DNA of 64,000 nt, taken from NCBI GenBank assembly GCA_963971225.1, contig OZ020267.1, positions 4,774,001-4,838,000 of the forward strand, written 5' to 3'. The notes beneath the pieces are model-generated. The model did not search any database, was not told the DNA's origin, and was given only the letters and a program-made list of their open reading frames with translations. This DNA is from Melieria omissa (taxonomy: Eukaryota; Arthropoda; Insecta; Diptera; Ulidiidae). This document shows, piece after piece, positions 48,332-59,227 of this stretch (position 1 is its first letter; the number at the start of each line of letters is the position of its first letter). Position numbers and translations under genes: made by a program.

Positions 48332-49340
48332 TTAAGAATGAAATACGATATCGTTCATATGACTGCCATGACCCAATTTTGAAGTAATTTAATTAATTGA
48401 CTGGCACGACAGCCCGCTTACGCGAGACTAAGGCCTAGCTTCCCGCAACCACCCGTGTTGTGCGTGTGAATTTTGTACGCGGGTGGAAGGGACCTACAGT
48501 TTTATGCCGGTTCCGAACGGCAGGTTGGGAGCCTTTTCATAGGCAATTTTTACTCTCAGAGGTTTGCCATTTCCAGCTGAGAGGACAGCCACCGAAAGAG
48601 AAAACGAGTTTCCCGTTATTTTTTTTAGGTGTTACTAGATGCAGTATTCGATCTTGCGTCGCTCTGCATGCGACTCGCTGGACCGCGCACTAACCAACTG
48701 AGCCACGGCGGCTGCCAATTTTGAAGTACTTTTTCAATTATTCCGGGTAGAATTTCCTGAATCGCAACTTCGATTTCATGTTTCAAAGCTTCAATCGTCT
48801 CTGGAGGGTTGGCGTAAAACTTGTCTATACGGCTCCCCACAAAAAAAAGTCCAACGGACTAAAATCGCAGCTCCGAGGCGGCCAATTGACTTCAGAATTC
48901 CGGCCGATTATTCGATTTTTGAAAACGGTGCTCAAAAGTTCGATTGTTACGTGCCGGATGGTAATGAGCCTTCAGTTCATGGACCAATTGAATTTTGTAA
49001 GCTTTCTTTATGCAAAATTCTCATAAAAGAAGTGCGGCAAATATTCAGATCCTGAGAGCGATGGCGAGTTGACGTTGATGGATGTTCACGCACATTTTCG
49101 GCTACAAAAGCAATGTTTCTGGCTGTCCGCACTGTGCGAGAATGGGAACGGATTGTTTGGTCCATTAACGATTCAGTTTCACGAGCTCGCTTCACAAATT
49201 GATCCACAAACTGAGCTGAAGGCCAATCTTTTTTCTGAATTTTTTGTTTTTTAATTTCTCACAGTTTGGGTTGAAGAGTCTCCACTTTGGAAGTAAGTTC
49301 TCAATATTTCCCAGTTTTGTTCAAGCGTATAGCTTCCCAT
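48332..49340 (-). pseudogene. Tc1/mariner-type transposase, deleted and interrupted
   Basis: From ATG at 49338-49340 the minus strand gives MGSYTLEQNWEILRTYFQSG, the N-terminal helix-turn-helix of this transposase group. After frame changes come ARNIAFVAENVREHPSTSTR, RSQDLNICRTS, RILHKES and KIQLVHELKAHYHP. A deletion then joins this directly to NNRTFEHRF-type residues and, in another frame, VNWPPRSCDFSPLDFFLWG, which carries the last catalytic acidic residue. The first two catalytic aspartates (FSDE and QQDG regions) are gone. It continues DKFYANPPETIEALKHEIE and KVLQNW, is broken by the SINE, then resumes with GHGSHMNDIVFHS and a stop at 48332-48334. Confidence 0.85.
48387..48714 (-). mobile_element. 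tRNA-derived SINE, copy 1, with target duplication
   Basis: Read on the minus strand it starts CAGCCGCCGTGGCTCAGTTG, a tRNA-like head with an RNA polymerase III box A (GTGGCTCAGTTGG) and a weak box B (AGATCGAATACTG). The body includes GGCTGTCCTCTCAGC, ATGGCAAACCTCTGAGAG, AAACTGTAGGTCCCTTCCA and GGGCTGTCGTGCCAGTCAA, then a short AATTAATTAAAT tail. A 14-bp duplication CCAATTTTGAAGTA flanks it (48373-48386 and 48715-48728), as expected for LINE-driven insertion. It interrupts the transposase relic. Copy 2 is at 63557-63896. Confidence 0.9.
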
Positions 49341-49492
49341 TTCGTAAATGTCAAACTTTTAACTAAATAACGAACACAAATTGAATGACATTTGCACTGC
49401 CATTCTCAAAATAAAGCTTAGTTTAAATTCCAAATCTTAAATGGTCCACCTTGTAAATTATTTTTCGATATTTTGATACTCACTCAATACAG

Positions 49493-50967
49493 TTTGTCAA
49501 GTAAATATTTGCAAACTTAAAAAAGGTAGAAAAATTATTTTGAAAAGCTTATAAATATAACAGAAATTGCAATATTTTGAAATTTTTTTTGAATATAGAT
49601 TATTAGTAATGTCCATTTGATACGCGAAAACAGTGTTTAAAAATATCAAAAAAGGAATGAAGCTATATTTCAAACTGTCAAAAAATTCGTCTTCTTTCAA
49701 AACGAAGATTGCATTGAAAATTTGGCGCCGTTCAGTTCCGAACATTTTCATGAGATACATCAATTCCGCATTCTATTTTTGTATATGGGGCATTCCACCT
49801 CAAGTGTTCCCACCTCAAAAACGAAACTTTTTTTATTTAAAATTGTAAGCCCGAAGATTTGTTGATAATGGAAAGCAAAGAACACGTATCCTTATGTATT
49901 TTTTCCGTACTTTCCAAAAAAAAATATATAAACAATTTTCCATGAAATTTAATAACATTTTTTTTAATTTAAACTTTGTTAATAAAATTTTTTTAACAAG
50001 AGCCTGTTCGGATTTTTTTCAAACTTACCTTATAATACGGTTCATTCCCTCCCCTACAAAAAAGTATATATAGTATTTTATGGGCAAAGTTGAATTTCTT
50101 CTCTTTTTGAGGCTCCAAACCCAAAGTGTCTACCGCGCGCGACACAAGTAAAATGTACCACGGCTGAGTCGCGCATCGGGCGCGGTAAACGCGTTGGGTT
50201 TGGTGCTTCAAAAAAACAAGAAACTCAACTTTGCCCATAAAATACCATATACACTTTTGTAGGGGAGGAAATGAACTGTATTATAGCTAACTCTGAAAAA
50301 AATCCCAACAGGCTCTTGTTGAAAAAATGTTATTAACAAAGTTTAAATAAAAAAAATGTTATTAAATTTCATAAAAAATTGTTTATATACTTTTTTTTTG
50401 GAAAGTACGGAAAAAATACTGAAAGATACGTGCATGTTGTTTTTTCGTTAGCAACAGCTTTTTGGACTGAGAATTTAATTAAAATCGACGTCCGAAATAA
50501 AGGGCGAAAATTCAAGCCCCTGTATCACTGCAACCCGTGCATAAATCCGCCCCTCCTTTTCCACAATCAATGTACTCTGATAGTACAACAACTCTACCAA
50601 ATATCATCAAAATCGGAAATGTTTCGTTTTTGAAGTGGGAACACTTGAGGTGGAATGCCCCATATCCAAAGTCATTTCCCTTATTGAGATACAGGGGGTT
50701 TTCACCAACTTCTCGGATGATTTTTCTTTCAACTCTGTCAGACAGTTTTCTGGGGAGATACTTTCAAATTAATTCGCCCTTCAATATGCGAATCAAATAG
50801 ACATTACTTTGTTATTATATGAGAGTGAAATATTCAATTAATCTATATTTTTCAAATAATTTCAAAATATTGCAATTTCTGTTATTCTGTTACTATAATT
50901 CTGATAATATTAGCTTTTCGATTCTTCTTTCGAGCTTCTTTAAATTTGCAAACATTTACTTGACAAA
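49493..50967. mobile_element. Giant palindromic element, 1.47 kb
   Basis: The ends TTTGTCAAGTAAATATTTGC and its near-complement at 50967 open two long inverted arms (about 650 and 800 bp). Paired blocks include ATTGCAATATTTTGAAAT (49567 / near 50870), TGGGGCATTCCACCTCAAGT (49786 / near 50660), TTTTTCCGTACTTTCC (49898 / near 50405), AACAAGAGCCTGTT (near 49996 / near 50315) and GGCAAAGTTGA (50082 / near 50230). The arms meet at a GC-rich CCGCGCGCGAC/GTCGCGC core around a 24-base loop (about 50144-50167). It has no coding capacity and no clear target duplication, and starts 40 bp from the Tc1/mariner relic. Superfamily unknown. Confidence 0.85.
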
Positions 50968-51026
50968 ATGTATATTTTCGAGCTCATAGTCCAATGAACG
51001 AGGCACTGGAACCAAACGTTTCAGTC

Positions 51027-51168
51027 CAGTGGCGCACACATGATTTCACTTTGGGGGGTTTTGCGTACAACTGTTGAGCCAAATAATATTCAAAGCCATA
51101 TTTGGTACCGGAAATCTTTGTTTTGAGGGGGTTTAACCCCTAACACTCCCCGTGCATGCGCGCCACAG
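51027..51168. mobile_element. hAT-like MITE with 8-bp target duplication
   Basis: The left end CAGTGGCGCACACATG and right end GCATGCGCGCCACAG are inverted. The flanks TTTCAGTC (51019-51026) and TTTCAGTT (51169-51176) match at 7 of 8. Inside are GTACAACTGTTGAGCC, a GGTACC stretch and GGGGGTTTAACCCC. It is the best-preserved copy of the CAGTGGCGCAC family here. Confidence 0.8.
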
Positions 51169-51176
51169 TTTCAGTT

Positions 51177-53690
51177 ATATTCAAAGAATGATTCTTACTC
51201 AGTTAATATGAAAATCACAACAATAATGTGAGTTACGAGTTAAGAGTATTTAAATTTTTAGCGATGAATTGAGGAATGTTGAAAAGATGGAAAGAAAACC
51301 TTATTGGAAGCATATCACAGATATATATAGAAGATAATGATACCAATGAACGAATTCCATTTCAATCGAGCTATTTGTTTCATGAGTCTAATCAAAAACC
51401 ACATTAGAACGAATAGCGCAACTTCTTTGAAACACTTTAGAGCACTTTGTTGCATTCCCTCAAATATAAACAAAAAGTCAGAGCACTCTATAGAAAGAAA
51501 CTAATTCATTTTAAAATAAATTAAATTGGTTTTCCATCGTTGAACCAGTAAATTCTGGCCAATCAGGTCCTAAGTTTTCTTAGGAGTGCAACTCTTTTTA
51601 ACATCGAAATGACACAAACGATCAGCGCATTCTGAGATACTAAAGTTGACTCCGACAAGTTTTGTTTTTAATTTACTTATTTAGCTTCTGAATGCTTTTA
51701 TTGTTCCGTAACTAATTGCTTGCTAATAGTTATTGCTCTCTTTTGAACCATTAAGATTCCTACAGAAGTAGGAAGTTGAGTTTCCCGAAATAACTCGTTT
51801 CAGATGAGACATAAAAGAAAATTTTTTGTGTGATAGACTGAAAATGATGCGCACAATGGAAGAGGTTTATGACAGACAGGAATCCAACAGAAACAATTCC
51901 AACAGAAATTGAAAATCTTTTCTTCCTTCTCTGCAATATTTCGTCGCCTCAGAAAACAAATGTCGTATGTCATAATAGGCTCAATGGAACATACAACATT
52001 CGTTTTTTGAGGCGACGATTTCTTGGGTTTCCTAATAAGTTAGATTCCAGTGTTCTTTTGCACTTGAGTCCTTCGTCCTGTTAAGGGTTTGCATTTCATA
52101 GCTGTGCAATTTTTCAGTGTAATTAGAATGGGAGATGTGAAAAAGCTTACCACGCCCTGTGCGCTGTGTTTCATTTTCAGCCAAAACAGTAGCGCACAGT
52201 GACATTTCGCAGTACGGTTGCCAGTGCAGCTGGCAGGAAATGCCACTTGCTTGCAGGCGGCAGTAGGAAGAATGCAGTTTTGCATGTGTCCTTTTGTTCG
52301 GAGCACTGCTGCACAATGCGCGCGGGCGTTGATTTACGATTGTGCTGCTGCCACTGGCTGCTGCCAAAGCGCCAAAGCTGCAGCCAAGTGCAGCTGAATG
52401 CTGCATGCACGAAATGGCGATGGCTTAGCGAATGACTTGGCTTGGCTTGGCTTGGACGACAAATAAAAAGCTGACTGCCAACTAGAAAAAGGTGGAGTTT
52501 TTGACTGAAAAAAAGAAAATAATTCAGCAGCGCAAAATTAAATAAAACCAACCCAACCCAAACGAAATGAAATACGTGGAAATGTAATGAAAGCGCAAAA
52601 AGGACAGTGTGAGGGGGACTAACGACTGGAACCAACGACTGACTGGCCACCCAGCGTCAGAGCAGGCGACAGGTTGGTAGCCGGAACGATGGCGCTGCGA
52701 TATGGAGCAAGTTTTCGCATTGACGTGACTTATTACTTTTGGCATTGCTCATGGCGAACCCAGCCCAGCCCAGCATAGAGCAGTGCATGTGGCAAAGCTT
52801 AGACACTGTGTGCCCGCTCCATCGCCGCCGGTGTCACTTGCGCGCCCCACTCTGTCCTGCCGCGGCCCTGCTCTGCTCTGCTCTACTCAAGCAAATTAAG
52901 TCGTAAAAAGAATTTGCAAAAAGTTTTTTGTGAGAAATATAAAAATGGCGGTGCTTGGATTAGTTTCATCAAGGATACAGCAGCGCACAGCGGCGAGCGG
53001 AGACGTGCGCCACCAGCATTGCGATAATAATAAAGAAATGGGCAACGAACCGAGGCGGCAGCGCAACGCCACCGCGTCAGCACAGATAAAACGCAGTTGC
53101 AGGAGATAAGTTTTAAGCGCACATTTTTGAGCAGCGCCAGCAACTGTGGGCGGCTTTTGTTTTTACACGACTTTACAGCTTCCAGCGCACCAAAATGGAG
53201 TAAAATATGTGCCAGGCAGCAAAACTATTCGAGCATTGCGCAACACGGCAGCAAACGGAGCGACAGCAGGAGCAGCGCGCGGCACATATTTTCGTACATA
53301 TTTTTGTGTACATGTTGTCGTTGGGTGCCGTCTGGATTTGCTTCACCTTGGTCGCATGCGCTACGATGCGCTACGCCCCCAAATATCCAGCTAAGCACGT
53401 ATCCTGGATCTGCATAATTTATGTCGCTCGCACATCAACTGGCTGGGGGGATTACTCTAGAAAATTAGGTTTCCATTTCATGTACGTTGCGCGTTTTGGA
53501 AAGCGCATAAAATCCGCTGGACTATGTACATGACACAACAACAAACGCATGGATGACAACAACCACAACAACAACAAAAAGCAGCAATGAAGTTAAATAC
53601 AGAAAGTCAGGCGAATAGTAAGAAAAACAGTAGCAGAAAAATGTAGAAGGAACAAGCTCAAATGGGTTTTCATACACACATACGAACACA
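51177..53690. other. Single-copy non-coding DNA
   Basis: 51177-52080 is AT-rich. 52130-53540 is GC-richer, with CTTGG and CAGCC short repeats (52437-52455, 52762-52775) and open frames on both strands without recognisable domains. No gene or RNA is supported. Confidence 0.5.
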
Positions 53691-53825
53691 CAGGGTGGTC
53701 TTCAACTTTAGTTGGCCGACTCGTCAAGGTTTGGCAATTGTCTTTGAAAATTGATTGATGGTTGGAATCTGCGATAGATGGTTTAATGATATGATTCAGA
53801 GATCAGTAAGAGAGAAGTTCGATTG

Positions 53826-53927
53826 TTAGCCAAAAATTACTGGTGCAAAATATGCTTTCAAATTGAATTTGAATCAAAAGTTGTACTTAATCCCCCTCCC
53901 CCAAATGAAATCCCCTGTGCGCCACTG
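53826..53927 (-). mobile_element. hAT-like MITE fragment
   Basis: The right terminus is CCCCTGTGCGCCACTG. Read in reverse it follows the CAGTGGCGCAC family: ATTTCA, a G-run, GTACAACTTTTGA, AAGCATATTTTGCACCAG. The second terminus is missing. Confidence 0.65.
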
Positions 53928-54252
53928 TTCCATACGAATACTTCATGAAGGTGCACTTTCTCTAGATGAGCTCTGAAACGTAGAGCTAGAAACTGGTATT
54001 TTAAAAATATCTTAACGAAAATGGAACAATTTATAAAAGATTCTGTAGTTCTCTTTATGGAACAAAATTAATATAACATATAATCCACTGCTCGCACAAC
54101 AATTCTGAAAACATTCCCAACAAAAAATTTCAAAATCTGAAGAATGATTTATACAACTTTTGAGTCCAAAACCTTTCGAACCCGTATTTGCATTCATAAC
54201 ATTGGCGATAAACAAATAATTGAGGGGTTTTAAAAGCACCAAAACCACTCTT

Positions 54253-54571
54253 ACGTGAAACTAGAGACTAAACATAATAATACTGCGTACTCGGTTTTTC
54301 ATTTCTACACCTTTACCCTTTTAAAAGGACTTCAAAATTTGAAGGGGATACAAAATATGCAAATACTTAACCTTATTAGAATATGGCGGTATGTACATCA
54401 AATGAGAGAGGAAAGACTCAAGAATTTAAATAAAATTAATTTTTTGTCTATATGAAAAAAGGATATTAAAAAGGTCCATGAAAATTTTAATCCTTTATAT
54501 CCTTGAAAATTTACATCGCATTTTCCTAAAAAGTAAGTATGTTAAAACCCCGAATGTCCTTCATCACATGT
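54253..54571 (+). mobile_element. Single arm of the palindromic element family
   Basis: CGTGAAACTAGAGACTAAAC, TACTGCGTACTC, GTTTTTCATTTCTACACC, TTTTAAAAGGACTTCAAAA, AATATGGCGGTATGTACATC and CCTTTATATCCTTGAAAAT follow the left arm of 7302-8229 in the same order. The outermost terminus and the opposite arm are missing. Confidence 0.8.
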
Positions 54572-54590
54572 CAGAGTGAAGACCACCTTA

Positions 54591-55923
54591 TGTGCCAAAC
54601 ACACACACACACACACATCCAACTACAGTATTTGTGCTCGTTTTATGACTAATATCCACGGAAATCCACCAGTGAAGGCTACTTTAGTTCAGCTCAGAGA
54701 TGAGCACTATTTTCCCCATCTCTGACCGCTTCTCAGCTGCCCCTCCCCCCTCGAACTTCACTTCAATAACGCAGCAGGAAAGCACAAAAACTTCATTGTA
54801 ACGAAGCAGAAAAAAAAAACCAACTAATAAACTTTTCTCTCATTTGTTGTTTGTGTTTTGTAACTGTTTTCCAGCATTTGCCATTTCGACGACGAACATA
54901 TAAAAAAGTTGTTGACAAGACGCGCATTGTTTTTGCTGCCATTGTTGTTTGCATCTATTGCGACTGTTGCTGCCACCAACTACCAACGCTGCGCACATCG
55001 CATCAGCCACGTTCGCCGCAACCGTTGACAGCGCACAAGTTGCAATTTTTATACTTATTGCAACTTTTTGCTTATGCATGTCGCATTGCCAATAATATTT
55101 CTCCCCTCTGCGCGCCTCGTGCTGGGAGGCGGTGCGCAGTTGGCTGCTGGGCTGTCGCTGTCACTGTCGCTTGACAAGACCGCACCGCATAAATGTCAGC
55201 AGTGCGCTGCAATAAAGTGCGATTGAAATTTCCGTCAACAATGTTGACGACAGCTGACTGTGTTGGCTGCTGCCGATTGGAAACTTCAACCTTTTTCGCC
55301 TTCAACTAATTTGGATATTTTTGTAAAATTGAAATTCTCGAAATGTTTCGCAATTTTATGTCCTTGCAACACATACGAGCAGCAACGACAGCAACAGCAA
55401 ATTGCAACGATGTGCGACATGCCAGCAATGATATTAAATTTATATTTTTTTATTTTGCTTAACATGTCGCACTTTTATTCCTTTCAACAGCCACATGCGA
55501 GTATCAAGTGCGCGAATTCTGAATTCACGATTGCAAAATTCGCCCACTGTGACGCGTGAAAATATTTCGTGCATGTGCAATGCGGCTAAATATGGGCGAC
55601 ATCGACACCTACGACATTGCTTGTCATCTATTATTATTTTTTATTAGCAATGCGACACATACCACACACCCGCACACACACACACACACACATAAGAATG
55701 TACACATATAAATATGCAATGTGTGACATCTGCGTTGACAGTATTTTTGAAATGACTGCAGTTGTTTTTTTTTTTATTTTTGGTATGAAAAATGTGGGCA
55801 AACATTGATTAAAGGAAGAATTTGAGCAAAACAGCTTTAAGTTTTTGGAAGAATGAAAATTTTTGCGCTTCTACTTATGAACATTTTTATCTTTGTATGG
55901 CAAAAAGAACTTTTAAATCAAAT
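54591..55923. other. Single-copy non-coding DNA
   Basis: A CA microsatellite lies at 54599-54616 and another near 55672-55691. 54850-55560 is GC-richer, with a small perfect inverted repeat (CGTCAACA / TGTTGACG, about 55231-55247). No gene is supported. Confidence 0.5.
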
Positions 55924-55927
55924 TTAA

Positions 55928-56445
55928 ACCTTTCGACCCCAAAGTGGCCTGAGAGCAACTTCACCTATTTGTCATCTAATAGCAGAAGCTACGATTGATT
56001 TATGGGTTAAATTTAAGTAGGCACCAGCAAATTAATATTTTTAGAAGTGAATTCAAAGAAAGTTACAAAAATTTTACTGTTATTCCCAAAATAATTTCCA
56101 ATAATTTGCAGCGATAGCAGAGAAAGTTTGTGTTCTAATTGAAGTCTACGAATTGGGTGCGTTTGATCAAAACCCTATTTCTTTAATAATGGTTAAATAA
56201 AATCAAAAAGTGATAATTTTGTATTTTTCCAATAATATTAAGTAATGTTCCTGTTATTACAAAATATTGATAAAAAAATATTTAACACGTTTTAAGCCAA
56301 AATTGTTCAAAAGTAAACTAGCTCAAGAACTCAAAGAGGCCTGGCGACTTCAAGTGTCGTGTGCAAACTTCTTAGACAAGTGCTTCATGATTTAAATACC
56401 AAAAAGTAATATCGAGACACAGGGTAAAAATCGGGGTCGAAAGGG
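55928..56445 (+). mobile_element. piggyBac-like MITE, copy C
   Basis: TTAA (55924-55927) precedes ACCTTTCGACCCCAAAG, and GGGGTCGAAAGGG precedes TTAA (56446-56449). It is 518 bp, in the same orientation as copy B, with an extra segment near 56335-56380 (CTGGCGACTTCAAGTGTCG). It preserves the clearest inverted ends of this family. Confidence 0.85.
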
Positions 56446-56449
56446 TTAA

Positions 56450-57984
56450 ATTTTGTTATAAGATGTTGAAAGAAGCGAGCCTGGAGATGTACCGAGGATG
56501 GAACCAGTGACGAGTAAGTAATTTTGTTGGTGAGAAAAGTTGGCCTTCATTTGATTGAATCAAGAAAGAGTCAAAAAATCCCCCACACCACGTCTCATCC
56601 ACCAAATTATGATGCTGGTAAAAGCTATTTCAACGAACAAAGCATACTCACCATTTTGCTGACAAGGATGCGTCTCATTCGCATTCGCACACAACTGCAA
56701 TAAATAAATAAATAAATGAGTTTTTCATATGTACACAAATTCAATCGCATTTAATGAAAATTTAAGCATTTGGCAGTGAGTACAATCGCACTAAATAATA
56801 TCCCCTTCGCCAGGAAATCAACCCATGCCGCCAGTAAATGTTACATTAAAATTGAAACATTATTGAATTTCATTTGATTGAAGTTGACATATCATAAAGC
56901 GGCGCTGTTGGGGTGCGAGCCGAGCGATAGAAGGAGGAGAGTAGCGCAGAACTTTTCAAAAAATGTTGTAATAAAAATTTTACTACAACTCGAAAGCCGC
57001 CACAGTCCGCTGGCCGCGCGGCCACCAATTGAAAATTGGCAAAGCGCAAAAACGTGGAGGGAAAAATTTACATTCACCAAATTGCAAAAATTATGCGCCG
57101 CGCAGCCATTCGGTCGCTCGGGCACTCTGCTTTATAAAATCATAAAACGGCCAACGAATCGCTGCCATCGCTGTCATTGGCGCAAATGAGCGCGCGGCGT
57201 GTGCACTCAGTGCAGCACGGCAGCCGTAATTGCTGCAAGTTGCACGCCGCAAGCCGCAGCGCAGCCACTATAAATATGCGATTACAATATTTTCGTAATA
57301 ATGTTCTTTTTTTATGCGCGCGAAAATGACGCGCTGCAGGCACAGAAAACCAACACAGCGAACGGCAGCGTACCGAAATATTCACACAAAAAGCATTCAA
57401 ATGAAAACCAACTCGCGCGCGGAATTGGCCATCGACGCCATATGTCGACTGGCAAATGCATCGAGGCTGCCGCAGCGGTGGGCTGTGGCCGGCGAAACCC
57501 TTGGAGCCGCTTGAGTGCGGCCACCACAATTACCGCCTCGAGATCTCCGACCCGATAATGAGCAGCGCCGGTCGCAGGGGGAGCGCAGTTATTTTCCAGT
57601 TGTCACATGAAATTATGCAGTAAATGCCGCGTTAATGCGTTTGCGTTGCGTAGAAAAGTGCGAACCCACTGCACGGGCGCGGGTCGCTGCTGGAGCTGGC
57701 GACTGCTGCGGTGATTGTGGCTGACTGCCATTTATGGCGCGGCGCGCTTGTCGCACCGAAACTGATACCAACTAATGCGCACACTTGACATAAAAAACAA
57801 ACATAATCCGCCATTATAGAATTTTACAAATAAAAATCGAGCTTATGTAATTCACGTTAACAATCGATCGACCAACGAAGTGAGTCAGCCTTGAGTGTGG
57901 TTTTCGAGTGATAAACATTCCATTCGTATCTTCTATTGGAACTTTATACATTCGAGATGCAAGTTTAATAACGTTTTGCAAATG
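56450..57984. other. Single-copy non-coding DNA
   Basis: 56880-57790 is GC-rich for the window, with open frames on both strands (up to 129 codons) of low complexity. The flanks are AT-rich. No gene or RNA is supported. Confidence 0.5.
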
Positions 57985-59200
57985 ATTTCAATCTCAAATT
58001 TCGTTATTGCGTGTTTTTGTTTCTATGTCAAAAAAAAATTATAGATATTCAGCCATCGACAAGAACATTGAAACGAGAATTGATCAAAGAAAAAACCTCG
58101 ATAGAAAATCTCCCGATAAATTATTTTTAAAATATTTCCAGATTTACAGAATTTAATACATAAAGTAAAATTTTAAAATAACACACAGTGATACAAACCA
58201 ATAAATAAACTTAAGGAAGTTTCGGCCTTGTATCGGCTGATTCTATGCTAAATTATTTCATTCTCAAATTTCGTTTTGCATGTCTTTGTTTCTATATCAA
58301 AAGAAGTCATAAATACTCAGTCATCGACAAGAACATTGAGACGAGAAGAGATCTAAGCAAAAACCAAAAACATCGATTGAAAATCTCGATAAATTACTTT
58401 TAAAATATTTCTAGATTTCCAGAATGTATTACATGAATAAAATTTTATTTAAAATAACACACAATGTCACCGACAACTAAATAAATAAACATTAGGTAGC
58501 TTCGGCTGCTTATCGGTCGATTCTATGCTAAATTATTTCATTCTCAAATTTCGTTATTGCGTGTCTTTATTTCTATGTCAAAATAAGTCATAAATATTTA
58601 GTAATTCACGAGAACATTGAAACGAGAATTGATCAAAGCAAAAAGCACCTTATTTGAAAACAAATTTTTAGATTTACCGAATTCATAACATAAACAAATT
58701 TTTATTTAAAAATAGCACAATAACAATGACACAAGGTGTGGTAGGTACTTGTAGCTGGTAGTGGCTGCCTTTGTGTGAGACACTCTTAGGACCATTGTGA
58801 TACCACAAATTCCACCCGTTTGAAATGTGTATGTCACAGTGTGTTTAACACGTGTTTCAATACACATTTTAAGTGGATGCGCGAAAGACGGTGGAGACAA
58901 TCAAACAAGCAAATAAATAAACATGACAAAGCTTCAGCTGTGTGTCGGCTGATTGTATGGTAAATAATTTCATTATCAAATTTCCTTATTGTATGTCTCT
59001 GTCTCCATGTTAAAGAAGTCATAAATATTCAGTAATCGACAAGAAATGATCAAAGCAAAAACACCGATAGAAAATCTCTCGATATATTATTTAAAAAAAA
59101 TTTAAGATTTATAGAATTCATAACATAAATAAACGTTTATTTAAAAATAACACACAATGACACAAACAAATAAATAAACATGAAGCAGCTTCGACTTGCT
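57985..59200 (+). repeat. Four-unit tandem repeat, about 275 bp period
   Basis: Units begin TTTCA(T/A)TCTCAAATTTCGTT at about 57985, 58256, 58536 and 58968. Each continues through a CATAAATATTCAG-like stretch, ATCGACAAGAACATTGA, GATCAAAGCAAAAA, GAAAATCTC, ACACACAATG-CAC and AAATAAATAAACAT to CGGCTGATTCTATG. Unit 3 carries about 170 extra bases. Confidence 0.9.
58735..58905. other. Insertion in tandem unit 3
   Basis: Units 1, 2 and 4 go directly from the ACACAATGACAC-type stretch to AAATAAATAAACAT. Unit 3 has about 170 bp between them, with an inverted pair AAATGTGTAT / ATACACATTT (near 58823 and 58859). No target duplication or known terminus is recognised. Confidence 0.6.
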
Positions 59201-59227
59201 TCGAATGCTTGCTTGAATACATGAGTT

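Larger units (their letters stand above)
48226..49453 (-). mobile_element. Tc1/mariner-type element with SINE insertion
   Basis: TA (48224-48225) precedes CAGGGTGGACCATTTAAG, and the inverted right end CAAGGTGGACCATTTAAG abuts TA (49454-49455). The inverted similarity continues for about 30 bp. It encodes the remains of a transposase on the minus strand. It is 1,228 bp, of which 342 bp is a SINE plus one target copy, leaving about 886 bp against the 1.2-1.3 kb expected for an intact copy. Confidence 0.88.
53691..54590. mobile_element. Possible TA-type element hosting two other fragments
   Basis: CAGGGTGGTCTTCAACTTT at the left and, on the other strand at the right, TAAGGTGGTCTTCACTCTG share GGTGGTCTTCA and resemble Tc1/mariner-type termini like those at 48226. 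Between them lie a hAT-like MITE fragment (53826-53927) and a palindrome-family arm (54253-54571). No transposase remnant is visible, and the TA flanks are not clean. Confidence 0.4.

Noticed and set aside
57985..59200. CRISPR-like regular repeat
   Set aside because: Units are 270-430 bp with diverged, contiguous copies and no short repeat-spacer pattern; a eukaryotic tandem repeat.
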